The position numbers were made by a program, and so were the translations under genes. Under the pieces are notes generated by a model that saw nothing but the letters and a program-made list of their open reading frames with translations, made no database searches and was not told the origin of the DNA. Positions 35,817 to 45,242 of a stretch of DNA of 64,000 nucleotides are shown one piece after another (position 1 is the stretch's first letter; every line of letters starts with the position of its first letter). Origin of the DNA: Psychrosphaera sp. B3R10 (GTDB taxonomy: Bacteria; Pseudomonadota; Gammaproteobacteria; Enterobacterales; Alteromonadaceae); the NCBI RefSeq assembly GCF_018861025.1, contig NZ_JAHKQH010000023.1:285753-349752 (forward strand), written 5' to 3'.

Positions 35817-37754
35817 ATGAAATTTTTATTGAATATTGGAGTAATGTTTCTACTCCTTTTATCAGGGCAATCTATTGCCAAATCAGATCAGATCCCCGTT
35901 GAAGATTTTTTCAAAAACCCAGAATTCTCAGGACTTCAACTATCCCCTAATGGTAAATATGTCGCTGTTTTATCACCAGTGAACACGCGCCGAAATATTG
36001 TAATTATGGAAACCAACAATCTTACTAAAGTTAAGCCAATCACTGGTTTCAAAGAGCAAGATGTGGGCAGCTTCTTTTGGGCTAATGATCAAGATATTGT
36101 TTTTACGTTAGATAGCGATGGTAATGAAGCGTTTAGTATTTACACAATTAACACGACAAAAAGAAAACCAAAAGTCGTTAAGTTGGTCGGTGCAATCGTT
36201 GATTCGTCAGGGATTCGTTCTGCTGCAACTGTGCATACCTTGCCAGACGATCCAGACCACATAATTGTCCAATATAATGGTCGTCGCGTAGTATCCCCAG
36301 ATTTATACAAAGTTCCACTAGATAGTAAATGGAGCGAACGTGGTGAGCGTAACGGCAAGATGGATATGATTGCTCGAAACCCAGGTGATGTGCAAAGTTG
36401 GATCTTAGACCATAATGGTGCAGTTCGCGGTGCGTATTCGATTAAGGGCCTCACAGGAAAGTTCTTATACAAAGAAGCCAACGAAGAAGAGTTTCGAGTA
36501 ATCAAAGAGTTTAACGTTGATGATGAAAATATCACGCCGCTAGGTTTTGCGTTCGACAATAAGACAATGTACGTTTCGTCTAATGTTGGCCGAGATAAGG
36601 GCGCTCTATATACCTACGATCCAGTCAAAGATAAATTAGGTGAACTGATTTTTGCTCACGACGAAGTTGACGTTGCAGGCTTAATGATGTCGCGTAAGCA
36701 GAAAAAGCTGTTAGGTGTGAGTTATTTTTACGAGTACCCAGAAGTGGCTTATTTCGATAAAGATTTTGCAACTTTAATGACGTCTTTAGAAGGTGCATTC
36801 AAGGGTAAACGTGTTGCAATTACTAGCATGTCTGAAGATGAAAAACTGAATATTGTTTATGTATCCAATGACAACGATCCTGGTGTTTATTATTTATTTA
36901 ATAAAGGAAACAACAGCCTAAAACCATTGGTTCCAACTATGCAGTGGTTAGATCCAGAAAAAATGTCATCAATGAAACCGATTAAATTCACGAGTCGTGA
37001 TGGCTTAACAATTCACGGTTATTTAACAATACCTAAAGGGGCCAAAGGTAAAGTACCACTGATTGTTAATCCACATGGCGGTCCTTATGGTATTCGAGAC
37101 TTTTGGGGTTTTAATCCTGAGCACCAATTTTTTGCCAGTCGCGGTTATGCAACGGTACAAGTTAATTTCCGTGGTTCAGGCGGTTATGGTTTAGCATTTC
37201 AAAAAGCCGGCTATGGCGGTAAGTGGGGGGCAGAAATGCAAAATGACCTTACAGATGCGGTAAATTATCTTGTTAAAGAGGGCATTGCTGATCCAGATAA
37301 AGTTTGTATTTATGGTGCCAGTTATGGTGGCTATGCAACGATGGCAGGATTAACCTTCACGCCTGATGTTTATAAATGTGGGATCAACTATGTTGGTGTA
37401 ACAGACGTAGCGTTATTATTTGAATCAATGCCAAAGCATTGGGAACCACAAAAAGAGCTAATGAAAACTCGAATTGGTGATCCTGATGACGAAGCATTAA
37501 TGAAACGTATGTCACCACTTGCGCATGTTGATAAAATCAAAGCGCCTTTAATGATTGTCCAAGGGGCGAGAGATCCACGTGTTGTTAAAAAACATGCGAC
37601 TGACTTGCGTGATGCTCTTGAAGACCGTGGAATCGAGCTTAGTGACGATGAATGGATCATGAAGAAGAATGAAGGTCATGGCTTCAGAAAAGAAGAAAAC
37701 CGCTTAGAGCTCTATACTAAAATAGAAAAGTTCTTAGAAAAGCACTTAAAGTAA
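35817..37754 (+). CDS. Exported S9 family peptidase (acylaminoacyl-peptidase-like)
   Basis: A 645-aa prolyl-oligopeptidase-family enzyme with a Sec signal peptide (about residues 1-21), an N-terminal beta-propeller (about 25-390) and a C-terminal alpha/beta-hydrolase domain. The catalytic triad is Ser502 (G-A-S-Y-G-G-Y), Asp586 (A-R-D-P-R-V) and His621 (E-G-H-G-F). Oligopeptides in the periplasm are the expected substrates. It is monocistronic, ending at a strong terminator, and its start is preceded by the heptamer array. Confidence 0.92.
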   Translation: MKFLLNIGVMFLLLLSGQSIAKSDQIPVEDFFKNPEFSGLQLSPNGKYVAVLSPVNTRRNIVIMETNNLTKVKPITGFKEQDVGSFFWANDQDIVFTLDSDGNEAFSIYTINTTKRKPKVVKLVGAIVDSSGIRSAATVHTLPDDPDHIIVQYNGRRVVSPDLYKVPLDSKWSERGERNGKMDMIARNPGDVQSWILDHNGAVRGAYSIKGLTGKFLYKEANEEEFRVIKEFNVDDENITPLGFAFDNKTMYVSSNVGRDKGALYTYDPVKDKLGELIFAHDEVDVAGLMMSRKQKKLLGVSYFYEYPEVAYFDKDFATLMTSLEGAFKGKRVAITSMSEDEKLNIVYVSNDNDPGVYYLFNKGNNSLKPLVPTMQWLDPEKMSSMKPIKFTSRDGLTIHGYLTIPKGAKGKVPLIVNPHGGPYGIRDFWGFNPEHQFFASRGYATVQVNFRGSGGYGLAFQKAGYGGKWGAEMQNDLTDAVNYLVKEGIADPDKVCIYGASYGGYATMAGLTFTPDVYKCGINYVGVTDVALLFESMPKHWEPQKELMKTRIGDPDDEALMKRMSPLAHVDKIKAPLMIVQGARDPRVVKKHATDLRDALEDRGIELSDDEWIMKKNEGHGFRKEENRLELYTKIEKFLEKHLK

Positions 37755-37776
37755 CTTTTAGTTAAAAGTCTTTATG

Positions 37777-37808
37777 AAAAAAGCCTTACTTTTGTAAGGC
37801 TTTTTTGT
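37777..37808 (+). terminator. Terminator after the S9 peptidase gene
   Basis: Perfect 13-bp stem aaaaaagccttac (37777-37789) with gtaaggctttttt (37794-37806), loop tttt. Confidence 0.93.
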
Positions 37809-38036
37809 ATCTTTTTAACTCTGCTTTCATCCTTAAAGCTCAATGAAGGCTAGGGTGGTTAATAAATGGTCAAATTAGACATTCTTATTTGTAAGGTTTT
37901 GTTACATCCATTGACAACACTGTGTTAATCATTAATCTGATTGCGAATATTGAAATTTTGAATTGCGCTATATTCAATCACATAATTCAGTATAAAAATA
38001 AAAACAGGTTTTAGCCTACAATTCCGGAACAACACA

Positions 38037-40115
38037 ATGAAAAAACTTAATGTAATCGCTGCGAGCGTTGCACTTGCTGTGGGGGCACTGTCATTGACAG
38101 CATGCTCTCCTAAAAGTGAAACAAATAGTCAAGTTCAAGCCGAGCAAGTTGCTGAAAAACAACTCGTTTCGGGCATTGACCTTAAAAATATCGATGACTC
38201 TGCATCCCCAACTGAAGATTTTTATATCTACACAAACGGTAAATGGCTTCAAGAAACAAAGATCCCTGCGGATAAGTCAAACTACGGTTCATTTACAAAG
38301 CTTTATGATGACGCCCAAGAAAATTTAAAAGCGATTATAGAGAAAGCTTCTAAAGCTAAAAACGCTAAAGTGGGTTCTGATGAGCAGAAACTGGGCGATT
38401 TTTATAATTCATATATGGATGAAGCACAGTCAGAGAAGTTAGGAATGCAGCCATTAAATGCATTAATGGCTGAAATTGACGGCTTATCCAACCATACTGA
38501 TTTAGCCGCTATGATGGGAAAATTATATGGTTTGGGTGTAACTGGCCCTCTTGGTTTTTACGTAAACAACGACGCTAAAAAATCTGATCAATATGCTGTA
38601 TACCTATTCCAATCAGGCTTAGGTCTTCCTGACCGTGATTATTATTCTAAAGATGATAAAAAATCTGAAGACAATCGTATTGCGTATGTCACTTATTTAA
38701 CTGACATGTTAAAAATGGCGGGCATAGCCGATCCTAAAGGCGCAGCTAGCCGCATTATGGCATTAGAAACTGATTTAGCCGCTAAACAATGGTCACGTGT
38801 TGAATCTCGAGATGCAAACAAACGTTACAATAAATATAGCACTGAAGAATTTGCGTCTTACATGGGGACATTCCCATGGGCGGCCTATGCTAAAGAAACC
38901 AAATTGGCTGATGTAAAAGAAGTTATCGCTTCTCAAAATACATACATGAAAGCGTTTGGTGAAATGTTTACTAAGGTTGAAGTTGGAACTTGGAAAGAAT
39001 ATTTCAAGATGAAACTACTTGGCGAATATTCTGACTATTTATCAAAAGACTTCGCAGACCGTAGTTTTGAGTTTTATGGTACAAAACTTAAAGGTATCGA
39101 AGAGCAACGTCCACGTTGGAAAAAGGCAGTTTCTGGTGTAGATACTGTACTTGGCGAACTTTTGGGTCGTTTATACGTTAAAGAACACTTTAAACCAGAA
39201 GCTAAAAGGCGCATGGAACAATTAGTTCAAAACGTGATTAAAGGCTTTGAAGTTGGCATAAAAGATTTAGAGTGGATGAGTGAAGAAACTAAGGTTTCTG
39301 CATTAGAGAAGCTATCTAAATTTACCCCTAAGATTGGTTACCCAGATAAATGGACTGATTACTCTGCATTAGAAATTAAAGCTGGTGATTTGGTCGGCAA
39401 CTACATGCGTTTCAATCAATGGCAATTAACTCGTAATATTGAAAAGCTAGGTAAGCCTATCGATCGTAGCGAATGGCACATGACGCCACAAACCGTTAAT
39501 GCCTATTACAATCCTGTAATGAACGAGATTGTCTTCCCTGCGGCCATTTTACAACCACCTTTCTTCAACTTAGATGCTGAAGATGCTGTTAACTATGGCG
39601 GTATTGGTGCTGTAATCGGGCATGAAATTGGCCATGGTTTTGATGACCAAGGTGCTAAGTACGATGGCGATGGCAACTTAAGAAACTGGTGGACAGAATC
39701 CGACCAAGCGCAATTTAAAAAGCGCGGTGAAAAGTTCTCTGCACAATACAGTGCATTTGAAGTGTTTGAAGGTGAGTTTGTAAATGGCGATTTAACTTTA
39801 GGCGAAAACATTGGCGACTTAGGTGGTTTAACTATCGCATATAAAGCGTACCAGTTATCTCTAAATGGCAAAAAATCACCTGTGTTAGACGGCTTTACTG
39901 GCGAGCAACGTGTATTCTTAGGTTGGGGTCAAGTATGGCGTCGTCTATATCGCGATGAAGCATTAAGCGAACGTCTAGTAACTGACCCACATTCACCGAG
40001 TCGTTATAGAGTAAATGGTATTGTTCAAAACATGCCTGAGTTTTATAAAGCGTTTGACGTTAAAGAAGGTGATGGACATTACCTTACCGAAGAAGAACGT
40101 GTAAAAATTTGGTAA
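38037..40115 (+). CDS. M13 family zinc metallopeptidase lipoprotein (PepO/neprilysin-like)
   Basis: A 692-aa neprilysin-family endopeptidase for short peptides. It has a lipoprotein signal (A-L-S-L-T-A-C-S), the zinc motif H-E-I-G-H with His529 and His533, the third ligand Glu590 in G-E-N-I-G-D-L-G-G, and the M13 motif N-A-Y-Y-N-P. The lipid anchor predicts a periplasm-facing location. It is monocistronic. The 280-bp upstream region contains ttgaca at 37911-37916 but no good matching -10. Confidence 0.94.
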   Translation: MKKLNVIAASVALAVGALSLTACSPKSETNSQVQAEQVAEKQLVSGIDLKNIDDSASPTEDFYIYTNGKWLQETKIPADKSNYGSFTKLYDDAQENLKAIIEKASKAKNAKVGSDEQKLGDFYNSYMDEAQSEKLGMQPLNALMAEIDGLSNHTDLAAMMGKLYGLGVTGPLGFYVNNDAKKSDQYAVYLFQSGLGLPDRDYYSKDDKKSEDNRIAYVTYLTDMLKMAGIADPKGAASRIMALETDLAAKQWSRVESRDANKRYNKYSTEEFASYMGTFPWAAYAKETKLADVKEVIASQNTYMKAFGEMFTKVEVGTWKEYFKMKLLGEYSDYLSKDFADRSFEFYGTKLKGIEEQRPRWKKAVSGVDTVLGELLGRLYVKEHFKPEAKRRMEQLVQNVIKGFEVGIKDLEWMSEETKVSALEKLSKFTPKIGYPDKWTDYSALEIKAGDLVGNYMRFNQWQLTRNIEKLGKPIDRSEWHMTPQTVNAYYNPVMNEIVFPAAILQPPFFNLDAEDAVNYGGIGAVIGHEIGHGFDDQGAKYDGDGNLRNWWTESDQAQFKKRGEKFSAQYSAFEVFEGEFVNGDLTLGENIGDLGGLTIAYKAYQLSLNGKKSPVLDGFTGEQRVFLGWGQVWRRLYRDEALSERLVTDPHSPSRYRVNGIVQNMPEFYKAFDVKEGDGHYLTEEERVKIW

Positions 40116-40195
40116 TTTAAAGCATCTTTATGCATTAAACTGTTAGTGCGTTTTTAATGCATAACATTATGACTTTAAATACTATATTTAAATTG

Positions 40196-40222
40196 AAGGC
40201 CTCACATTATTGAGGCCTTTTT
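40196..40222. terminator. Terminator between M13 gene and ligE
   Basis: Nine-bp stem aaggcctca (40196-40204) with tgaggcctt (40211-40219), followed by T's on the plus strand. Lies between two convergent genes. Confidence 0.88.
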
Positions 40223-40249
40223 GTTGCCTGTTTATCAAGTGTTTTGAAA

Positions 40250-41101
40250 CTAAAATGTAAACTTACGAACAAAGGTCGCAAATCGAGGTTTGCCACTATT
40301 GGTATATCCAGAGTACCGATAAGTGACTTGAGTCCCTATTTCAGGCGGTTCCGCTCGCTCTTTGTCTGAAAACCCCGAGCCTATCTTAAAAACGTGGCCA
40401 GTTTTATTTTTGACAACGATTGCGCCTAACATCCCTGCATACTTGCCCTTACCCTCTACGTGTTTTAATACGGTTGCTTCTTCGTCTAGATACGGCTTTA
40501 ATTTTAATAGGCGGTCTGTTCGGCCGTGATAGTAATAGCTGTTTGCAACATTAAGCATGACACCTTCACCGCCACCAGCGACAATTTGTTTGAATATAGT
40601 TTGCACTTCCGTTTCGGTTTCCACTTTTAGTTGTTTAACTTGCCGCACCCAGGGTAAATTGATGTCCGCCAATAAATGAGCTAACTGGTTTTGTCGAAAT
40701 TCAAAAGGTAGATGTGATTCAGGTACATCAAATACCATAAACCGCACATGTTGCCATTCGGATTCGTCAGCGTGTTTTTTTCTAACAGTGGAAGAAACTT
40801 GTTCAAACTGTCCTCTGGATATCCATAATTCGCCGTCTAAGGCTGTTTTTGGCAAGTTCTCGATAAACCATGGTGGGCAATGGATTTGGTTTCCTCTGCG
40901 TGTAAGGAGCGTTGTTCCATTCCAATACGCTCTGATCCCGTCGTACTTTTCGCTTAACCAATAACCTTGATGCTGAGCAAATAGATTTTTGATATCAGCA
41001 ACTTTGGCTAACATTAAGTCTACGGGTTTTGGTTTTGCCCAGATATAAACCGGAAATAAAACTAAAACTGCAAAGCAACATACAAGTATAAAATTTTGCA
41101 T
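40250..41101 (-). CDS. ligE: Exported minimal ATP-dependent DNA ligase (Lig E type)
   Basis: A 283-aa ATP-dependent DNA ligase with an N-terminal signal peptide (about residues 1-22, ending Y-I-W-A) and only the nucleotidyltransferase and OB-fold domains. The nucleotidyl-Lys is Lys52 in S-E-K-Y-D-G-I-R; later motifs D-G-E-L-W, E-G-V-M-L and L-K-L-K-P-Y are intact. Lig E enzymes occur in naturally competent or biofilm-forming proteobacteria and are thought to act on nicked DNA in the periplasm or outside the cell, in addition to the NAD-dependent LigA. The type IV pilus genes at 48-53 kb make a link to DNA uptake possible. Confidence 0.92.
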   Translation of the reverse strand: MQNFILVCCFAVLVLFPVYIWAKPKPVDLMLAKVADIKNLFAQHQGYWLSEKYDGIRAYWNGTTLLTRRGNQIHCPPWFIENLPKTALDGELWISRGQFEQVSSTVRKKHADESEWQHVRFMVFDVPESHLPFEFRQNQLAHLLADINLPWVRQVKQLKVETETEVQTIFKQIVAGGGEGVMLNVANSYYYHGRTDRLLKLKPYLDEEATVLKHVEGKGKYAGMLGAIVVKNKTGHVFKIGSGFSDKERAEPPEIGTQVTYRYSGYTNSGKPRFATFVRKFTF

Positions 41102-41299
41102 AACACTGTCCTTAGTGACGTAAAATTTTATTTTAGCGACTTTGTTTGGTTGTGAAGGACAGTTTAAAGATCAGTTTTCGGGGAAAGCTGAGTTACAAGA
41201 AGTGAATTACTTCTAAAAAGGAGTAATAAAAATTAACGTCTTTAGAGAGAGCAGCGCATACAAATCAAATCCGACTTTGCTACGCCAATCTTTTAACAT

Positions 41300-41320
41300 G
41301 TGGCGGATGTTTACCGCCAC
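41300..41320. other. GC-rich hairpin between the DPP-IV-like gene and ligE
   Basis: Arms gtggcgg (41300-41306) and ccgccac (41314-41320) form a 7-bp GC stem with a 7-nt loop just after the S9B stop codon on the minus strand. The downstream minus strand lacks a U tract, so it is a weak or Rho-assisted terminator or 3' end stabiliser. Confidence 0.6.
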
Positions 41321-41332
41321 AACATCATGCCA

Positions 41333-43534
41333 TCAAAGGTTTTTATCAAAATATCGAACGATAGTTTTGGCTAAATGAAGGCCTGTTTTTTTACCTCGAA
41401 TGCTATGTTTGCTCCCTGGGTAGGTCATTACATCAAAAGGCTTACCTAAATCTTGTAAATGTTTAAACAGCTTTGTCGCATGCGTAAACAATACGTTGTC
41501 GTCGGCCATTCCATGATAAATCAGTAAATCGCCTTTTAGACCCTCGGCATATTTAAAGACATTGCTAACATCATAGTCTTTGCCATCTTTACCGGGATGT
41601 CCTGCATAACGTTCTGTGTAATGAGTATCATATAGTGTCCAGTCGGTTACTGGCGCACCTGAAACACCTACTTTAAATACATCACCGGCTTTAAACATGC
41701 TCATTATTGTCATATACCCGCCATAACTGTGGCCGTAAACACCAATGCGATTTGGGTCAACATAGTCGAGGGTTTTTAAGTATTCTACACCGGTTAACTG
41801 GTCTGTTAATTCAACTTCACCAAGATGTTGGTAGATTGGATCTTCAAATTTTTTGCCTCGGTTATAAGACCCGCGGTTATCCAGTTGAAAAACCACGTAC
41901 CCTTTTTGCACTAAATGCTGGAGGATATAATTTCGTTTACTCCAACTATCAGTCACCAATTGTGCGTGTGGACCGCCGTACACATAATTAATTACAGGGC
42001 GCTTGCCAGTAAAACCTTTAGGCTCAAATATGCGGTAATGAAGTGTTTGCCCATCCTCAGCGGTTATCGTACCAAAACGAGGTTTAATCCAGTCATTCAA
42101 ATAAGGTGTAAGTGGATGTGAAGCGTCGAGCTTATTTTGTTCCATCCAGGTTAATTGCTTTCCGTTTGCCTGGTGTAGGCTCACTTGAGGCGGTTGTGTC
42201 GTGGTTGAAAATGAGTCTAAGTAAACCGAAGCGTCTTCAGAGAATGTTACGTCATGTAAACCACTTCGCTGGGATACTTTTTTTATCTGCTGTGGTTTGT
42301 TTAAGTTAACAACATATAAGTGGCGTTCGATAGGAGTATCTTTTCGTCCCGTGAAATAGACATCGCCGTTGGCTTTGTCTACAGCAACTAGTTTATCGAC
42401 GATCCAATCACCCTTAGTTAACTGCGCTTTTACGTTACCTTTTAGATCGATGTGATACAAATGTTGGAATCCGTCACGTTCTGAAGCCCAAACAAAACTG
42501 TCATCAAAATAATATAATGATTCGTGAAGGTTAATCCAAGTATCAGAAGTTTCAGTCACTACAGTCTTTTGAGACAATGTTTTAGCGTTAACAAAACGCA
42601 ACTGTAACTCATGTTGACTGCGGTTTTGCCACTGGTAACTAAATGTAGCTGAGTTAGGTAACCATTTACCGCGAGTGATATAAATATCTTGTTCTTGACC
42701 TAAGTCAATCCAGCGGATCTGCGATTCGCTTTGTGTGATCTTCAGTAAACCCAGTTCGATTTTTACGTTTGGGGTTCCGGCAAACGGATATCGTTGGTCA
42801 AATAATTTAATCGAATCGGCGTAAATCTCGTTACGTGTTGCAACCTTAACCGGTGATGTATCGACTTTAGTTAACGCAATTTCAGATTCATCCGGTGCCC
42901 ACCAGTAACCTGTCATTCGTTTCATTTCTTCTTGAGCAACAAACTCCGCCATGGCAAATTTAATGGTGTCTTTACCACTTGTGGTGAGTGCTTTGGTTTG
43001 TTTGGTTTTCAGGTTAATAATGTAGAGATTTTGGTTTTTAACATAAGATACAAAATTGCCTTTAGGTGAAAACTTTACGTCGGTGACAAATCCATCACCA
43101 TTCGTAAGCTTCTCTGCTTTAGCTTTACCTAGCTGATAATAAAAAACATCGCCATTTAGTGGGAATAGCAAAGCGCTGCCGTCGGCTGACCAGGTATATT
43201 CTAAAATCCCCTTACCATAAATACGTTGGCGTTCACGTCGTGCTTTCTCTTCATCAGATAAGGACTCAGGCCCCGAGAACAAAGATTCGGAATCGACCAA
43301 CATTGAACGCTTGCCTGTTGCGACATTGTATTCCCATAGATCATAACGATTATAGTCATCAGCTCGCGGTTGGATATAGGTGGCACGTTTACCATCAGGG
43401 GAGACCGTTAATTTACTTGGTGTTTTGCCAGCTAATGATGGGTCAGAATAAATTCGTTCAAGGGTTAATTCTTGGGCGATAATGTTGAATGTTTGAATAA
43501 GGATGAACAGTAATATAATCGTTAATTTTTTCAT
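41333..43534 (-). CDS. Exported S9B dipeptidyl-peptidase IV-like serine protease
   Basis: A 733-aa exopeptidase removing dipeptides after Pro or Ala. It has a Sec signal (about residues 1-20), an eight-bladed beta-propeller with the Glu-containing substrate loop (A-E-F-V-A-Q-E-E-M), and a hydrolase domain with the nucleophile in G-H-S-Y-G-G-Y, Asp in G-M-A-D-D-N-V and His in S-K-H-S-I. It lies upstream of ligE on the same strand, 231 bp away. It is the third periplasmic peptidase in a row here. Confidence 0.93.
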   Translation of the reverse strand: MKKLTIILLFILIQTFNIIAQELTLERIYSDPSLAGKTPSKLTVSPDGKRATYIQPRADDYNRYDLWEYNVATGKRSMLVDSESLFSGPESLSDEEKARRERQRIYGKGILEYTWSADGSALLFPLNGDVFYYQLGKAKAEKLTNGDGFVTDVKFSPKGNFVSYVKNQNLYIINLKTKQTKALTTSGKDTIKFAMAEFVAQEEMKRMTGYWWAPDESEIALTKVDTSPVKVATRNEIYADSIKLFDQRYPFAGTPNVKIELGLLKITQSESQIRWIDLGQEQDIYITRGKWLPNSATFSYQWQNRSQHELQLRFVNAKTLSQKTVVTETSDTWINLHESLYYFDDSFVWASERDGFQHLYHIDLKGNVKAQLTKGDWIVDKLVAVDKANGDVYFTGRKDTPIERHLYVVNLNKPQQIKKVSQRSGLHDVTFSEDASVYLDSFSTTTQPPQVSLHQANGKQLTWMEQNKLDASHPLTPYLNDWIKPRFGTITAEDGQTLHYRIFEPKGFTGKRPVINYVYGGPHAQLVTDSWSKRNYILQHLVQKGYVVFQLDNRGSYNRGKKFEDPIYQHLGEVELTDQLTGVEYLKTLDYVDPNRIGVYGHSYGGYMTIMSMFKAGDVFKVGVSGAPVTDWTLYDTHYTERYAGHPGKDGKDYDVSNVFKYAEGLKGDLLIYHGMADDNVLFTHATKLFKHLQDLGKPFDVMTYPGSKHSIRGKKTGLHLAKTIVRYFDKNL

Positions 43535-43643
43535 TTATGGGTTACACCAAATTATGACAAGAAGACAAACGGGTTGCTTTTTGTAATGCGAATAATTTAT
43601 GGGACTGATGATGCCAGAAACGACATAAGCACGAAATAACAAG

Positions 43644-43671
43644 TTGCAATAATGCGATAGATGGATAGAAT
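43644..43671 (+). promoter_or_regulatory. Promoter candidate for the beta-barrel gene
   Basis: ttgcaa (43644-43649), 16-bp spacer, tagaat (43666-43671), 35 nt before the ATG. A GGAG ribosome site precedes the start. Confidence 0.45.
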
Positions 43672-43706
43672 TCCGCGTGGAAATTTTGTACACACGGAGA
43701 ATTATA

Positions 43707-44351
43707 ATGACAACATTGACAAAATTAGGTTTGGCCCTGGCATTAGCTGTTTCAGGTGCGTCTTTTACAACTCAAGCTAACAGTGACGACACTGCTACAG
43801 AGAAAAAGTTTAATGCAAAACCATTCATGGTATTTGGATATGCGTTTGGCGGCGATGATATGGGAACGTTGGAATATGAAGATGGCTCTTCTTCTGATGT
43901 TTCAGCCGGTGGCGGTTTTACAATGGGTGGTGGTGTAGATATCGCCATAGACTCAGAATCGTTTGGTTTTTCTAAGCCTATTGGCGTGAAACTAAGTGGT
44001 GCATACAAATTTGATTCGGCAACTGCTGATAATGCTGATATCACGTTTGACCGATTTGAATTCACAGTATTGCCATATGTGCAATTAAACGAAAAAGTGA
44101 CACTTGGTGCTGGTGTGTCTTTCCACACAGGTGTTGAATTTTCTTTAGAAATGGACGGTTCAGGTTCAGAATCCTATGAATTTGACGGTGCAACGGCGTT
44201 TGTTGCTGAGTTAGGCTTTAAGCAAAACGAACAGCTTAGTTGGGGTTTTAGATTTACATCGGTAGAATATACTCTTGCTAATTATAGTGGTGCTGAAGCA
44301 ACTTCAGGTAGTAACTTCGGCGGGTTCATGACCTATAGCTTTAAACAATAG
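43707..44351 (+). CDS. Outer-membrane beta-barrel protein (OmpA-like/OMP_b-brl type)
   Basis: A 214-aa protein with a signal peptide (about residues 1-25, ending T-Q-A-N) and a mature part of alternating hydrophobic residues with many Gly and aromatic positions, ending in a terminal aromatic-containing strand (F-M-T-Y-S-F-K-Q). About eight strands are expected. Start at 43707 is chosen over upstream 43677 because GGAG lies 7 nt before it and the signal peptide starts there. The final residue is Gln rather than the usual Phe, with Phe two positions in. Function unknown; porin or adhesin-like roles are guesses. Confidence 0.75.
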   Translation: MTTLTKLGLALALAVSGASFTTQANSDDTATEKKFNAKPFMVFGYAFGGDDMGTLEYEDGSSSDVSAGGGFTMGGGVDIAIDSESFGFSKPIGVKLSGAYKFDSATADNADITFDRFEFTVLPYVQLNEKVTLGAGVSFHTGVEFSLEMDGSGSESYEFDGATAFVAELGFKQNEQLSWGFRFTSVEYTLANYSGAEATSGSNFGGFMTYSFKQ

Positions 44352-44381
44352 TATTTCAAAATATTGTTTAAGTGTTTTATT

Positions 44382-44406
44382 AAGGGGCCTTTAGGCCCTT
44401 TTTTGT
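44382..44406. terminator. Terminator after the beta-barrel gene
   Basis: Stem aaggggcc-ttta-ggcccttt with one G-U wobble, followed by T's, between convergent genes. Confidence 0.85.
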
Positions 44407-44440
44407 TACCTATAAATAATCGAGTCATTTGTTAGTAAAA

Positions 44441-45163
44441 CTAAAATTTAAGGTAAAAATCACGACATAAATCTTTGTACGGTTTTGAATAATTGCCATC
44501 AAGTTGACGAATAACGAGTGTTGAATTTAGTGTGTTGATTATACTCGTTGCCGATTTTCTTAATTCAACTAGTTGCCGGATCACCTTGCCTTGTCCATTA
44601 TGTTTGATATCGCATTGCCGATTTAGCTGCCACTGATAAGTCGGAGCTATGTCGAGCAATTCCTGCATTTCTGCAACAGGTAATACTAGGCTCAATTTGC
44701 CTTTCTCAGTAGTGAGTTCAGCGCTACGTTTTAACAACTGGTCAAAGGTGAGGGTAATTTGATGACGCGCCTGCGTTCGTTTGTTGTCCTTATTTTGTAG
44801 GTCGTGACTAAAATAAGGCGGATTGGAAACAATATGGTCAAATTTTTCCGGTGTGGCCCATAAGCTAAAGTCGCTTTTTAAACAGGTTAGCCGTTCATAC
44901 CAATCGCTGTGTTCAAAGTTTTGTTGTGCTTGTTGTACTGCGTCGTCGTCTAACTCAATGGCGGTAATTGAAGCCCCAAGGTCAGTGCTGCGTTGAGCTA
45001 ACATAAGAGCAATTAAACCGCTCCCCGTCCCAACATCGAGAATGCGTTTATCGTCGTCAATATTTGCCCAGGCACCTAGTAAAATGCCGTCGGTATTAAC
45101 CTTCATTGCACACTTATCGTGCCAAATTGAAAATTGTTTAAACTGAAAGTGTGGTTTTGCCAA
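44441..45163 (-). CDS. trmN6: tRNA1(Val) (adenine37-N6)-methyltransferase
   Basis: YfiC/TrmN6 methylates A37 of tRNA-Val. The 240-aa Rossmann methyltransferase has SAM motif I D-V-G-T-G-S-G-L-I and the amino-methyltransferase motif N-P-P-Y-F, with the family start F-Q-F-K-Q-F-S-I-W-H. It is divergent from srmB with 79 bp between them, the same arrangement as yfiC/srmB in E. coli. Confidence 0.95.
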   Translation of the reverse strand: MAKPHFQFKQFSIWHDKCAMKVNTDGILLGAWANIDDDKRILDVGTGSGLIALMLAQRSTDLGASITAIELDDDAVQQAQQNFEHSDWYERLTCLKSDFSLWATPEKFDHIVSNPPYFSHDLQNKDNKRTQARHQITLTFDQLLKRSAELTTEKGKLSLVLPVAEMQELLDIAPTYQWQLNRQCDIKHNGQGKVIRQLVELRKSATSIINTLNSTLVIRQLDGNYSKPYKDLCRDFYLKF

Positions 45164-45242
45164 TTCTAAGGTATCCGCTTGACGATATTTTCCGCTATAA
45201 TATCAGACCTTAAGATTTGATATAGCTCCAGCCGGAATTTGC

